DNA of 20,083 nucleotides from Tritrichomonas musculus. Taxonomy: Eukaryota; Parabasalia; Tritrichomonadida; Tritrichomonadidae. Of this stretch, positions 1 through 7,950 are shown one piece after another. A program made the position numbers and the translations under genes. The stretch is from positions 1 through 20,083 of the forward strand of contig JAPFFF010000551.1 of the NCBI GenBank assembly GCA_039105265.1, in the 5' to 3' direction. A model generated the notes under the pieces. The model was not told the origin of the DNA and did no database searches. It saw only the letters and a list, made by a program, of their open reading frames with translations. Positions within the stretch are counted from its first letter, which is position 1, and each line of letters opens with the position of its first letter.

Positions 1-504
1 AAATGTAATATTCTAAAATTATAAAAATATAGCATTAATTTAAAATAAATTAATAAGATATATCATTTCTTAATTTCAAATATATTCACAAAAATTATCT
101 TTCATTCAAATATTGAGGATATTAGAGTTCAATTCAATTTTACATACTTCTTTCATTTATTTCATTTATTTATTTAATGATGAACCCTAATCTTTAAATT
201 GCAGTATTAATGTGCTTATGCTTGAAAACAAAAAAATGATGATATGGAAACTTCAAAAAGCTATATTCGCATTTCATTGTTGCGAATTAACTACGAAATT
301 CAATACTTTTCAAATTCTCTCAAATATTTGAACTTGATAGCAGAAAAAATTCAGTATGAAAAAAAATTAAAACGGTCAATTTATAATCTATACTTATCTT
401 TCTAATAAAATAATAAATCTAAATGATTTGCAATGTAAAACAATCCTTATCAATTTTAATATAATAAGTGAAACAATAGTAGTTTAAATAATCAAGATAA
501 ATGA
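1..504. other. AT-rich intergenic region with one doubtful small ORF
   Basis: This stretch is very AT-rich and lies downstream of the minus-strand gene that ends at 505. The only open frame of note runs on the plus strand from the ATG at 244 to the TAA at 403-405. It would encode 53 residues (starting METSKSYIRI, ending NLYLSF) rich in Ile, Leu, Tyr and Lys. I recognise no domain in it, and the composition is what random AT-rich DNA gives, so I do not call it a gene. Poly-A and poly-T runs and TAAA sites are common and could serve the 3' end of the neighbouring gene. Confidence 0.5.
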
Positions 505-2073
505 TTATTCAGAAATTATATTCTCTCTTCTATGAGAGGCAAAAGGTCCAAATGAATATTGTTTATCAAATTGTTTGAAAAGAGGGCAAAATGATTTCTC
601 TACCAAATTTTCATAATATTCGATCTCATATGAAATCTGTTGATTATCAATTTTACACTGGTATAAATCTTTTTTAATTTTATCAAGTTTTGGCATTCTT
701 TTATTCCTATCCTCGATGTTGATATTTTGAAGATCTTTCATTAATGCTGTCATAGAATTTTTCAAAGATTCATCCAAATATGTTGAGCAATATTTATGTT
801 TCATATTCAAGTCATTTTTATCTTGAATCTCTTTTATTCGTGCTTCCAAATGGCGCATTCTCTCTGACTGAACCTGGCTGATAGCTTCAAGCTCTACCCT
901 CTTTAATTGGGAACTTTTCAAGTTTTCATAATGAATTTCAAACTCATCATTTTCTTGAAAATTCGATTTTTCAGATTGAATTTCAGCCAAACATTGATGT
1001 GTTGATATTAACTTTTCTTGTATATGAAGAACATCTGGAACATCCACTGATTCATTCTCTTTCAAAGGCAATTCAATACCAGTCTTTTTAAGATGAGGCA
1101 CATTATTTGTAATGTTTTCAGTAATATTAGGAAGGTTATCAATTAAGCGAATATTGTTTTCTTTCAGATTATTATTCTTCTGGAATATTTCTAGTACTTC
1201 TGATTTTAATGATATCATAAAATCATCAAATAATTGATCATATGAAAAAGCTTTTTCAACATAATATTGGAAATCTTCGAGGAAATCTTGGCTTAAATGA
1301 TTTAAAGACTGATCAAGAGCACTTAATATTTTATATTCAAATGATGATTGTGTTGTGTTTCTATTTGTAGTTAATTGAATTTTTTTAGGTGTTTTATTAA
1401 TATATAAATCTTTCTTCTTTGGAACTATTTTGATGTCAGGCAATTCATCAGACTTTTGATCAACACTGGTAATCTGAAAATCATTATTCAATTCTTTCTT
1501 TTCAATAGGGAGAATATTAGTGATTTGTAAAGAAGATGCTTTGATTTCAGTTTTTGGTGTTTCAATTTTTTGAATTTGCTTTGGTGTTTGTATAATATTA
1601 TCTGGTTTTGGTGTTTCAATTTTTTGAATTTGCTTTGGCGTTTGTACAATATTATCTGGTTTTGGTGCTTCAATTATTCTAGGTATTGAAGCATTTGGTT
1701 GCAAAAATTGATTATTCTCATTAGAAAGTTCGTATGAATCTGATAATTCAAATTTAAAATTAACGATATCTTCTTCATCATCTTTGGTAGGATTATTCAA
1801 GCAAAAAGTTTCGTTTTGAATGATTGGAAAATTCGAAGTTTTGAGGATTGATTTATTCTCTTTAGACGTTGACTTTGATTTAGATTTTGAATGATGATGA
1901 TGATGGTGATGGTGATGGTGATTTTTTTTATGTTTCTTTTTATTTTGATCTTTATTGGTTAATGGAGTGATTGTTTCAACAATTTTATTTTGATCAATGC
2001 TTTCATTATTTTTTTCATCTTTTTCTGGTTCACTATCTGATTTCAAAAGGAAAATGTCGTCTTCTTCTTCCAT
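505..2073 (-). CDS. His-rich, repeat-containing coiled-coil protein of unknown function
   Basis: A 522-residue frame opens with ATG at 2073-2071 and ends with TAA. The N-terminus is acidic (MEEEDD) and is followed by a Lys-rich stretch, ten consecutive His (residues 52-61) and a Ser-Lys tract. Residues about 135-175 carry just over two copies of an 18-residue unit containing PKPDNI and QTPKQIQK. From about residue 245 the protein changes character: a helical segment (about 250-305, with NHLSQDFLEDFQ) and then a long predicted coiled coil (about 345-500) with regular hydrophobic spacing and many Glu/Lys. There is no signal peptide or membrane segment. The disordered, charged N-terminus with a coiled-coil C-terminus suggests a cytoskeletal or scaffold protein, but I recognise no family. 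It is divergent from the PROPPIN gene, 347 bp away. Confidence 0.85.
   Translation of the reverse strand: MEEEDDIFLLKSDSEPEKDEKNNESIDQNKIVETITPLTNKDQNKKKHKKNHHHHHHHHHHSKSKSKSTSKENKSILKTSNFPIIQNETFCLNNPTKDDEEDIVNFKFELSDSYELSNENNQFLQPNASIPRIIEAPKPDNIVQTPKQIQKIETPKPDNIIQTPKQIQKIETPKTEIKASSLQITNILPIEKKELNNDFQITSVDQKSDELPDIKIVPKKKDLYINKTPKKIQLTTNRNTTQSSFEYKILSALDQSLNHLSQDFLEDFQYYVEKAFSYDQLFDDFMISLKSEVLEIFQKNNNLKENNIRLIDNLPNITENITNNVPHLKKTGIELPLKENESVDVPDVLHIQEKLISTHQCLAEIQSEKSNFQENDEFEIHYENLKSSQLKRVELEAISQVQSERMRHLEARIKEIQDKNDLNMKHKYCSTYLDESLKNSMTALMKDLQNINIEDRNKRMPKLDKIKKDLYQCKIDNQQISYEIEYYENLVEKSFCPLFKQFDKQYSFGPFASHRRENIISE
1556..1675 (-). repeat. 54-bp in-frame tandem repeat, two copies plus a 12-bp partial
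   Basis: Units 1556-1609 and 1610-1663 differ at about two of 54 bases, and a third copy begins at 1664 and runs about 12 bases. Because the unit length is a multiple of three, it adds 18 residues per copy to the protein encoded on the minus strand. The near identity at the DNA level points to recent duplication by slippage or unequal crossing-over. Confidence 0.9.
1891..1920 (-). repeat. Histidine codon run (ten His)
   Basis: A triplet repeat of ATG/GTG on the plus strand reads as ten CAT/CAC codons on the minus strand (residues 52-61). Both His codons are used, so the run is not a pure microsatellite. It may bind metal or simply be a low-complexity tract. No function can be read from it. 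Confidence 0.9.
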
Positions 2074-2420
2074 TTTTCTATACGTTAAGAGAAATTCAAA
2101 AAGTTGAAACTTTAAAATTTACATTTGAATAAAAATATCTTGATTTAGATGGAATATATCTTTGAAATAACTGGAATAACTCTAAATAAAATATGCATAT
2201 TATTTATTTTAATTATATAAATCTAAAAATATGAATCAAATAATAAAAAAAAAAATTGCTTTTATTATTTTAATAAATATGATTTGTTTTATTAACTCTC
2301 CTGAATTAGTTATTGTATATTGAAATAAAAAAATATCTTTTCTCATTTATATTAAAAGGTATATTCGTTTTAGTATGACTGTCAAAATCAAGGTCAAATT
2401 GTATTTTCATCAAAGCATTC
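2074..2420. promoter_or_regulatory. Shared upstream region of two divergent genes
   Basis: These 347 bp separate the start codons of the His-rich coiled-coil gene (minus) and the PROPPIN gene (plus), so both promoters must lie here unless they are inside genes. It is extremely AT-rich with an A-run near 2246-2256. A TCAAA at 2410-2414 lies 11 bases before the PROPPIN ATG and loosely resembles a trichomonad initiator (TCA followed by Y then T/A in Trichomonas vaginalis), but it does not match that consensus. I see no RNA gene or small ORF worth calling. Confidence 0.45.
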
Positions 2421-3398
2421 ATGAAACCTTTATTAAATTCAATTCAAATAACAGAGAGAGCCCAAACAATGTGTGTTTCTTTAACAAATGGTTTTGCCGT
2501 CTTAACATTAAATCCGATTAAAAAAACAATACATCGTTTTTTTCAAAATCAACAATTTGGAAATTCTGCTACAATTGACGGATCAAATATAATTGTTTGT
2601 ACTGGAGTTGCAGGTCAGCAATCATTTCTTGATACTTCACTTTGTATATACGATCAATCTTACGGAGGTGTTGTTGTTGAAATAAACTGTAAAGAATCAA
2701 TTCGAAATATTGTTATGCTCCCTCAAATGTTTGCTATTTCATCAAAAACAGAAGTTCGCCTATATTCTTTTGTTCCACCAATGTTATTTTGTCAATTTCG
2801 TACATCTGTCAACGAATTTGCTCCTCTTGATTTCGTAGAATCTCGTGAATCATTTATTGTAGCATTTTCTGGAAGGCAGCCTGGTACAATTCGGATAGTT
2901 CATGGCGAAAGGCGAGAAAAACAAGACATTTCAATTACAGCGCACAAGAGCCCCATTGCTATCATTAAATTTAATTCAACTGGCTCACTCGTAGCAACTG
3001 CTTCTTCTCTTGGTACAATCATAAAAGTATTTAATACAAGGAATGGTGAATTAGTAGGGCAATTTCGAAGAGGAAGCTTATCAGCTGAAATTCATTCAAT
3101 TGCTTTTTCACCTGAAAGTGAGCTTTTAGCAGTATCTTCATCAAAAGGGACGATCCATATATTTTCACTTACATCTACTCCAATGAATCCAGCTGATGCA
3201 CAAAATCCAATTAGAGCAGATATGAAAATTAACAAGCCTTACCTTGGAGCATCTGTTCTTTGCTTTGAAAGCAGAGAAAAGTTGATTTCCGTTTCCAATC
3301 AGTGTATTTTAACTACTTTTATTGTAAGTGAATTAGATAAGACAATCCGTGATGACAAAACATATAATTTTGTTGATTTAATTGCTATACAGGCATAA
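2421..3398 (+). CDS. PROPPIN, Atg18/WIPI-family phosphoinositide-binding WD40 protein
   Basis: This is a 325-residue frame starting at the first ATG. It has the length and seven-bladed WD40 layout of compact PROPPINs. The diagnostic FRRG motif is at residues 215-218 (DNA 3063-3074), between blades 5 and 6. It is preceded by a blade with TASSLGTIIKVFNTRNGE and followed by IHSIAFSPESELLAVSSSKG, the closest family match being the WIPI3/WIPI4 type. In the family the two arginines bind PI3P and PI(3,5)P2 head groups, and the protein works at autophagosome precursors or endolysosomes. There is no long loop insertion and no extra C-terminal domain. It converges on the USP7-tail gene with 155 bp between stop codons. 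The stop codon TAA is followed by AT-rich DNA with several TAAA-type sites. Family assignment is firm; the choice between Atg18 and Atg21 or WIPI subtypes is not made. Confidence 0.92.
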   Translation: MKPLLNSIQITERAQTMCVSLTNGFAVLTLNPIKKTIHRFFQNQQFGNSATIDGSNIIVCTGVAGQQSFLDTSLCIYDQSYGGVVVEINCKESIRNIVMLPQMFAISSKTEVRLYSFVPPMLFCQFRTSVNEFAPLDFVESRESFIVAFSGRQPGTIRIVHGERREKQDISITAHKSPIAIIKFNSTGSLVATASSLGTIIKVFNTRNGELVGQFRRGSLSAEIHSIAFSPESELLAVSSSKGTIHIFSLTSTPMNPADAQNPIRADMKINKPYLGASVLCFESREKLISVSNQCILTTFIVSELDKTIRDDKTYNFVDLIAIQA

Positions 3399-3553
3399 GA
3401 TGAATACTGATATTATTATTATTAATAAATCTGTTCTGTAATTGATATTTAATTTATCACTCTATATTTTAACAAATGATTGTTGGCATTAAAAATAAAT
3501 ATACAATGATAATTATTTTTGTAATGTAAGTTTTAATAACATTAAAAAGAAAC

Positions 3554-5125
3554 TTATAAATTTTCAAATTGATATATCCGTAAAGTAATATTTTCTTCAT
3601 AAGAAAGAACTGAATCCTGATCAAGCTCAGTTTCTCCAAATTCTTTATTATAAATTTTAAACTGGCAATTATGAAAAACTATGCCATTAATTTCCTGAAA
3701 TCTAATCATAGATTGTGCAAAACTTTCTTCTGGAATTATTTTGAACATGAAATGTTGAACAGAATATTTTTCAGGAGATTCATTTGTTTTTATATATTCA
3801 ACTGGAATCAGAATGTCTTTACAACTATATTCATTATTATTAGTTTGAAACGAGTAAAAATAAATTGGATTTTCAGCACTTTCAACGAGAGAATTGGGAT
3901 TTACTTGGCTTTCAATCGATCCATCATTATTTTTTCTGTACACTAATGTATATTTCTCGTTGTTATTTATCCATCTTTTCTGATATGCATATTCAATAAC
4001 TTTATAAAAGGGCATGTCATCTCTAAAAAAGTGAGTGATAATGTCTTGATTATTTGGTCGTATTAATAAAATTCGAGAAACATTTATCATACTTGAAAAG
4101 TGGATATAAGGAAAAGAATAAACATATAGTTTTTCAAAGTTAATTGTATGAAAAACTTCTTCCATTGATATTGTATTTGGTAAATTATCAAAAAGTAAAG
4201 GTTTGGTACTTAATTCTGGATAAAATAGAAAGCATTGAGAAGGATTAATCCCTTTTGGAGAAAAATATGATATAATAAAGAATTTGAAATTATCAAATGA
4301 AATCATCAATGGGAAACGAAACAAAAATGAAATTTCAGAGGATGTGGAAATTTTTGATGTTGAAGGAGGATTTATGATTTTTATTGTTTTCATATTGCCC
4401 GTCATTATTAAGAATTCTTCGATATTATTTGGCGTATCTGCGTTAACCCTATCAAAATAATTAATTATGTTGGAGTATTTATTTTCATTATATTGTTGTG
4501 AGGAATTTTGATTCAATAAAACATTGTTATTTTGATTATCATTGGGTTGTATAACTAAAATCGAAGAAATTTCAGGAATATCTTTGATTTTTATATCATA
4601 TTGGTCACTATCGATTTTTTTAATTTCATGATCGTTCAATCTATATGATAATGTAAAATGCGTTGAAAGCTCATAATGCATAATATTGCAGTATTTTTCA
4701 ATTAAATCGTTCAGCGTTGATTCTTCTGACATTGCGGTGGTAAAAATCAAATGAATAGCAGGAACAAAATTTGGAAAATAAGTAAAAACCAAAAAAATTA
4801 AATCTCCATTTGTTTCGTGATTTAAATACTGAACAAATATATTTTCATATCCTTTTTCGAGAAGAGTTTCTACTTCAAATTTTTCTGTACATTCAATTTT
4901 TTTTCTGATGAAATTTTCATTTTCAATGATCCATAATAAAAACTTGTTTTCATCAGAATTGATTATTTCTGAAGCTTTATCATAGAGGTCTTTTAGAGTG
5001 GATTTAGGAGCAATATTAAGAAATAAGTTGCTTCCATTTAGAGAAAGCTTTCCATTTGAACCATTAAATTCAACAAGACTAGGAGTTATTAAATTAAATT
5101 TGTATAGTGGTTTATTATCCTCCAT
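3554..5125 (-). CDS. Stand-alone USP7-type C-terminal tandem ubiquitin-like domain protein, no peptidase
   Basis: A 523-residue frame starts with ATG at 5125-5123. It aligns by eye, in order, with the five ubiquitin-like domains of the USP7/HAUSP C-terminal half. Residues about 60-100 resemble the end of the insert before Ubl1-2 (LLEKGYENIFVQ). Residues 108-195 resemble the Ubl with the 'FLK-YDP' strand. Residues about 222-305 carry NYFDRVN and then SFDNFKFFIISYFSPKGINP, like the USP7 segment YFQVAKTVAQRLNTDP. Residues about 335-430 resemble Ubl4. Residues about 438-523 (HFMFKIIPEESFAQSMIRF) resemble Ubl5, in which HFREVMKRIQ occurs. No TRAF domain and no Cys/His peptidase boxes are present, and there is no room for them upstream because the frame begins near Ubl1 and the 530 bp before it hold no such coding. 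The role is inferred: a scaffold or trans-regulator of a separate ubiquitin protease. It is intron-free and divergent from the Sec24-like gene. Confidence 0.7.
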   Translation of the reverse strand: MEDNKPLYKFNLITPSLVEFNGSNGKLSLNGSNLFLNIAPKSTLKDLYDKASEIINSDENKFLLWIIENENFIRKKIECTEKFEVETLLEKGYENIFVQYLNHETNGDLIFLVFTYFPNFVPAIHLIFTTAMSEESTLNDLIEKYCNIMHYELSTHFTLSYRLNDHEIKKIDSDQYDIKIKDIPEISSILVIQPNDNQNNNVLLNQNSSQQYNENKYSNIINYFDRVNADTPNNIEEFLIMTGNMKTIKIINPPSTSKISTSSEISFLFRFPLMISFDNFKFFIISYFSPKGINPSQCFLFYPELSTKPLLFDNLPNTISMEEVFHTINFEKLYVYSFPYIHFSSMINVSRILLIRPNNQDIITHFFRDDMPFYKVIEYAYQKRWINNNEKYTLVYRKNNDGSIESQVNPNSLVESAENPIYFYSFQTNNNEYSCKDILIPVEYIKTNESPEKYSVQHFMFKIIPEESFAQSMIRFQEINGIVFHNCQFKIYNKEFGETELDQDSVLSYEENITLRIYQFENL

Positions 5126-5656
5126 ATTTTGAAAGTTTTTGACAAAAACTTTTTGATAAATAAAAATTCAATTTAAAATAATCGTTTTATAAAAAAGATT
5201 GAGTTTCTTTCTCCGCCAAATCAAATAAAAAAAGAAGCATCATTATTCTAGGGAATTAATTACATATTTTCTCATCTCATAATTATAAAATGAATGAGAA
5301 ATTATAAAGATAATTGCATAATAATAATAAAAATTTATTCGCACTTAAGAAGTGCAATCTATGTATTTGATTTCTATTGTTTTTTTTTTATTATTATTAT
5401 TAATTAGGTAATCTCATGGTGAGAAGAAAAAGAAAAAATAATTTAATTAGATTTAAGTAATATGATCCTAAAATAAAAAGTTAGATAACAAATTTCATAT
5501 TTTTTTGTGAGCAGCAAATGAAATTAGTTTGTTGAAATAATATTCAATGATGAAAGTAATATCTAACTAATGCCTCTACAATTAAGAAGGTTTATTTAGA
5601 TTCTTTTAATAAGATATTATAATGCTAAATGAATCCAAAAAATCAAAAAGAATTTG
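5126..5656. promoter_or_regulatory. Divergent upstream region, AT-rich with inverted A/T-triplet arms
   Basis: This 531-bp gap separates the USP7-tail gene (minus) and the Sec24-like gene (plus). It holds an AAT-triplet run around 5320-5334 and its inverse, a T-run with ATT triplets, around 5380-5402. A small GC-containing hairpin lies between them. Its only ATG-initiated frames are very short. I find no tRNA, snRNA or conserved box. Trichomonad promoters are usually close to the ATG, so most of this length is unexplained spacer. Confidence 0.45.
5341..5355. repeat. Short perfect hairpin
   Basis: GCACTT-AAG-AAGTGC forms a six-base-pair stem with a three-base loop in otherwise AT-only DNA. 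It is bracketed by complementary A- and T-rich triplet runs that could extend the fold. This could be chance or a structural or regulatory element. No T-run follows immediately as in a polymerase III terminator. Confidence 0.5.
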
Positions 5657-7714
5657 ATGAAATTTCGTTTGAATTTTTTTAATTTCAATCACTTAAAAAT
5701 TTTGAAGCATAAATACATACTTCCTGAGCAAAAGACTGAATTAAGTTCAGAGTTAAATACAAATCAAAATACAAAATCTTTTACTTATCCTCCCTTTTTT
5801 CGGCTAACCACTTCATATTTCCCAAAATCTGAAAGCGATAATTCAAGCAACTTTCCAATAGGATTAACAATAATGCCTGGTATGCTTGGGAATGTACCAG
5901 TAGTTGATTATAGAAACAGATATGTTGTTCATTGTTCACGTTGCCATGGTTATTTATCTTCAAATTGTATTGTCGTACCAGAAAAAAATTCATGGATATG
6001 TGCCCTTTGCGGGAATATGACTACATTACCAAAAGGTTATGATATCAATAATGGAGTTGAAACTCACTCGCCTGTTTATGATATTATCATAAATAATCAA
6101 TTATTTCTTCCTTTAAAGGAAAAGCCTTTTTTAAAAATGTTCGCTATTTCGATTGATACGAATAACGCTGAATTTTGCCAATTGTTTACAAAATCTGTTA
6201 AAAAAGCGCTTTGCCACATACAAGATGAGTCAATTGTTATTTGTTTATTTTCTTCAGATCATAATGTCACGTATTATGATCCAGTTAGAAAGAAATCATT
6301 TGTTATCTGCGACTTTGATGATTTACAGTTACCTCCTTTTCAATTCTTGCCATTCAGTGAAACGAAAGACTATTTATTCAGATCTCTTGATAGCATAATG
6401 AAATTATCAAAAGGAGTGAAGCAAGAGCAAATTAAAACCACATCCAACTTCAGAAATATCCTCAAAATTGGTCAAAAATTTTTGAAAGAATTTGGTGGCG
6501 TATTTATTATTTCTTTATTTAGCATATCGAGCGATGCTGATACCCCAAATAATGATAATAATCCTTTCGTCATACCAAATGATCAAACAGATATTGTCGA
6601 TATAGGTTTTTCGCTTAATTCTGACTCAATTTCAGTTCATATATTTCATCAATTCGACGAATCAGTTCAGAATAATCATTCAGTAGTAACAGATACGATT
6701 GCAGGACTTACTAATGGTACTTCATTCATCATCAATAACAATCATTATCCAATCATTAACAGTACCAATATTGTAAGCACTGCAAACATAGATAAATCGC
6801 ATTTAGCAAATACAAATACAAACTCAAGTAATAACAATGAAATTAGTAATGATAAAAATAGTTTTAGTAATAATAATGTTATTAATTCTACAGATTCCGA
6901 TATACCAGATGATCTAATTCTAGATTCGCAACTTCAAAAAATATTATGCGTGAAGTACTATTGGAAGAGCATATGTATCCTACGGACTCATCCTGAAGTC
7001 ACCCGAACTACCTACCTTGGAAATTGTGCTGTCCGAAAAAATGGTGTCTGTACCCTTTGTGCCTTTCCGCGTACTTGTCAATCATCTATATCATTTGAAC
7101 TTTTATTCCCACGAAATCCGTCTGTTTTAGGTCCACTTAATAATATTGTACTCCAATTTGCAATCATGTTCACTAACGATGAAGGCCTTCAAATCAATCG
7201 AATTATCACATTCCCTGTTGATATTGGTAATGAGACCCAGAAAATAACTGATGAATCGCGAGTTGATCATGCTGCTGTATCATCCTTCATTGCTAAGCTT
7301 GCTGTAAAGAAGTTGCGTGATACTGACTATGCTAGCTGTAGTAACTTCATCAAAGAGAAAGAGAAATTTTGTTTCAAGAGCTTTTTCGACTTCTCGTCGT
7401 TATTTATGAATTATGACGATAGAATGCCGTTTAAGTATGATGTTGATGTTTCTGATGGTGTCTTTATTTATGGGGCCTCTGTCAACGAGATCATTTTATA
7501 TTTAATGCCACGAAAAGTGAAGAGAAATTCTTCGTTATGGAAACAAACAAATTTGGCCGTTTTTGTCATTCCAGATAAAGGAAAAGAAAATGAGGTAAAA
7601 ATGGAGATTTTTGGTGATGCTGAAAATGATGAAAAAAATGATTTTAATAATTTCTATAATGAATGTAAAATGTTTGTCGGATGGAACCAGCCTGTTATTT
7701 TTTTGTGTGATTAA
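5657..7714 (+). CDS. Divergent Sec24-like COPII coat protein
   Basis: The 685-residue product starts at the ATG at 5657, the first in-frame ATG after the stop at 5630. Residues about 45-85 contain the Sec24-style lead-in (FFRLTTSYFP, then VPVVD). The Sec23/Sec24 zinc finger follows, with Cys 93, 96, 115 and 118 in HCSRCHGYLSSN and WICALCGN. A von Willebrand-like trunk spans about 160-360, an Asn-rich insertion about 372-415, a beta-sandwich about 425-525 and a helical domain about 535-575. The C-terminal 85 residues are only weakly gelsolin-like. Sec24 partners Sec23 at ER exit sites and selects cargo. VPVVD before the zinc finger favours Sec24 over Sec23. The usual long, Pro/Gln-rich Sec24 N-terminal extension is absent and the trunk is poorly conserved, so this may be a paralogue with altered cargo choice. 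It converges on the CEP164-like gene, with 236 bp between the stops. Confidence 0.78.
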   Translation: MKFRLNFFNFNHLKILKHKYILPEQKTELSSELNTNQNTKSFTYPPFFRLTTSYFPKSESDNSSNFPIGLTIMPGMLGNVPVVDYRNRYVVHCSRCHGYLSSNCIVVPEKNSWICALCGNMTTLPKGYDINNGVETHSPVYDIIINNQLFLPLKEKPFLKMFAISIDTNNAEFCQLFTKSVKKALCHIQDESIVICLFSSDHNVTYYDPVRKKSFVICDFDDLQLPPFQFLPFSETKDYLFRSLDSIMKLSKGVKQEQIKTTSNFRNILKIGQKFLKEFGGVFIISLFSISSDADTPNNDNNPFVIPNDQTDIVDIGFSLNSDSISVHIFHQFDESVQNNHSVVTDTIAGLTNGTSFIINNNHYPIINSTNIVSTANIDKSHLANTNTNSSNNNEISNDKNSFSNNNVINSTDSDIPDDLILDSQLQKILCVKYYWKSICILRTHPEVTRTTYLGNCAVRKNGVCTLCAFPRTCQSSISFELLFPRNPSVLGPLNNIVLQFAIMFTNDEGLQINRIITFPVDIGNETQKITDESRVDHAAVSSFIAKLAVKKLRDTDYASCSNFIKEKEKFCFKSFFDFSSLFMNYDDRMPFKYDVDVSDGVFIYGASVNEIILYLMPRKVKRNSSLWKQTNLAVFVIPDKGKENEVKMEIFGDAENDEKNDFNNFYNECKMFVGWNQPVIFLCD

Positions 7715-7950
7715 TAATCATATTTTTATTAATAAAATAACGAAACTTCTACATCTTTATCTTTATGAAAGAAAAAAAGTGAACTTCACTTTCAATAGAA
7801 AAAGTGAAATTTTGAAAATAAAAAAGAATTGAAGAATCTATATAAGAATAAGCGTTGAGCCGCTATTGACTATTAATAAATAATATAAATTGTTTATATA
7901 ACAAAAAAAAATACTTCAATAATAAAAACATGGTAAAAAATTTAATTAAA

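Noticed and set aside
1488-1673. Second minus-strand frame over the 54-bp repeat
   Set aside because: It is an overlapping shadow of the repeat in another frame; the repeat unit being a multiple of three keeps it open.
3671-3946. Plus-strand 91-codon frame
   Set aside because: It lies wholly opposite the USP7-tail gene, is rich in Phe/Ile as expected from antisense AT-rich coding, and has no domain.
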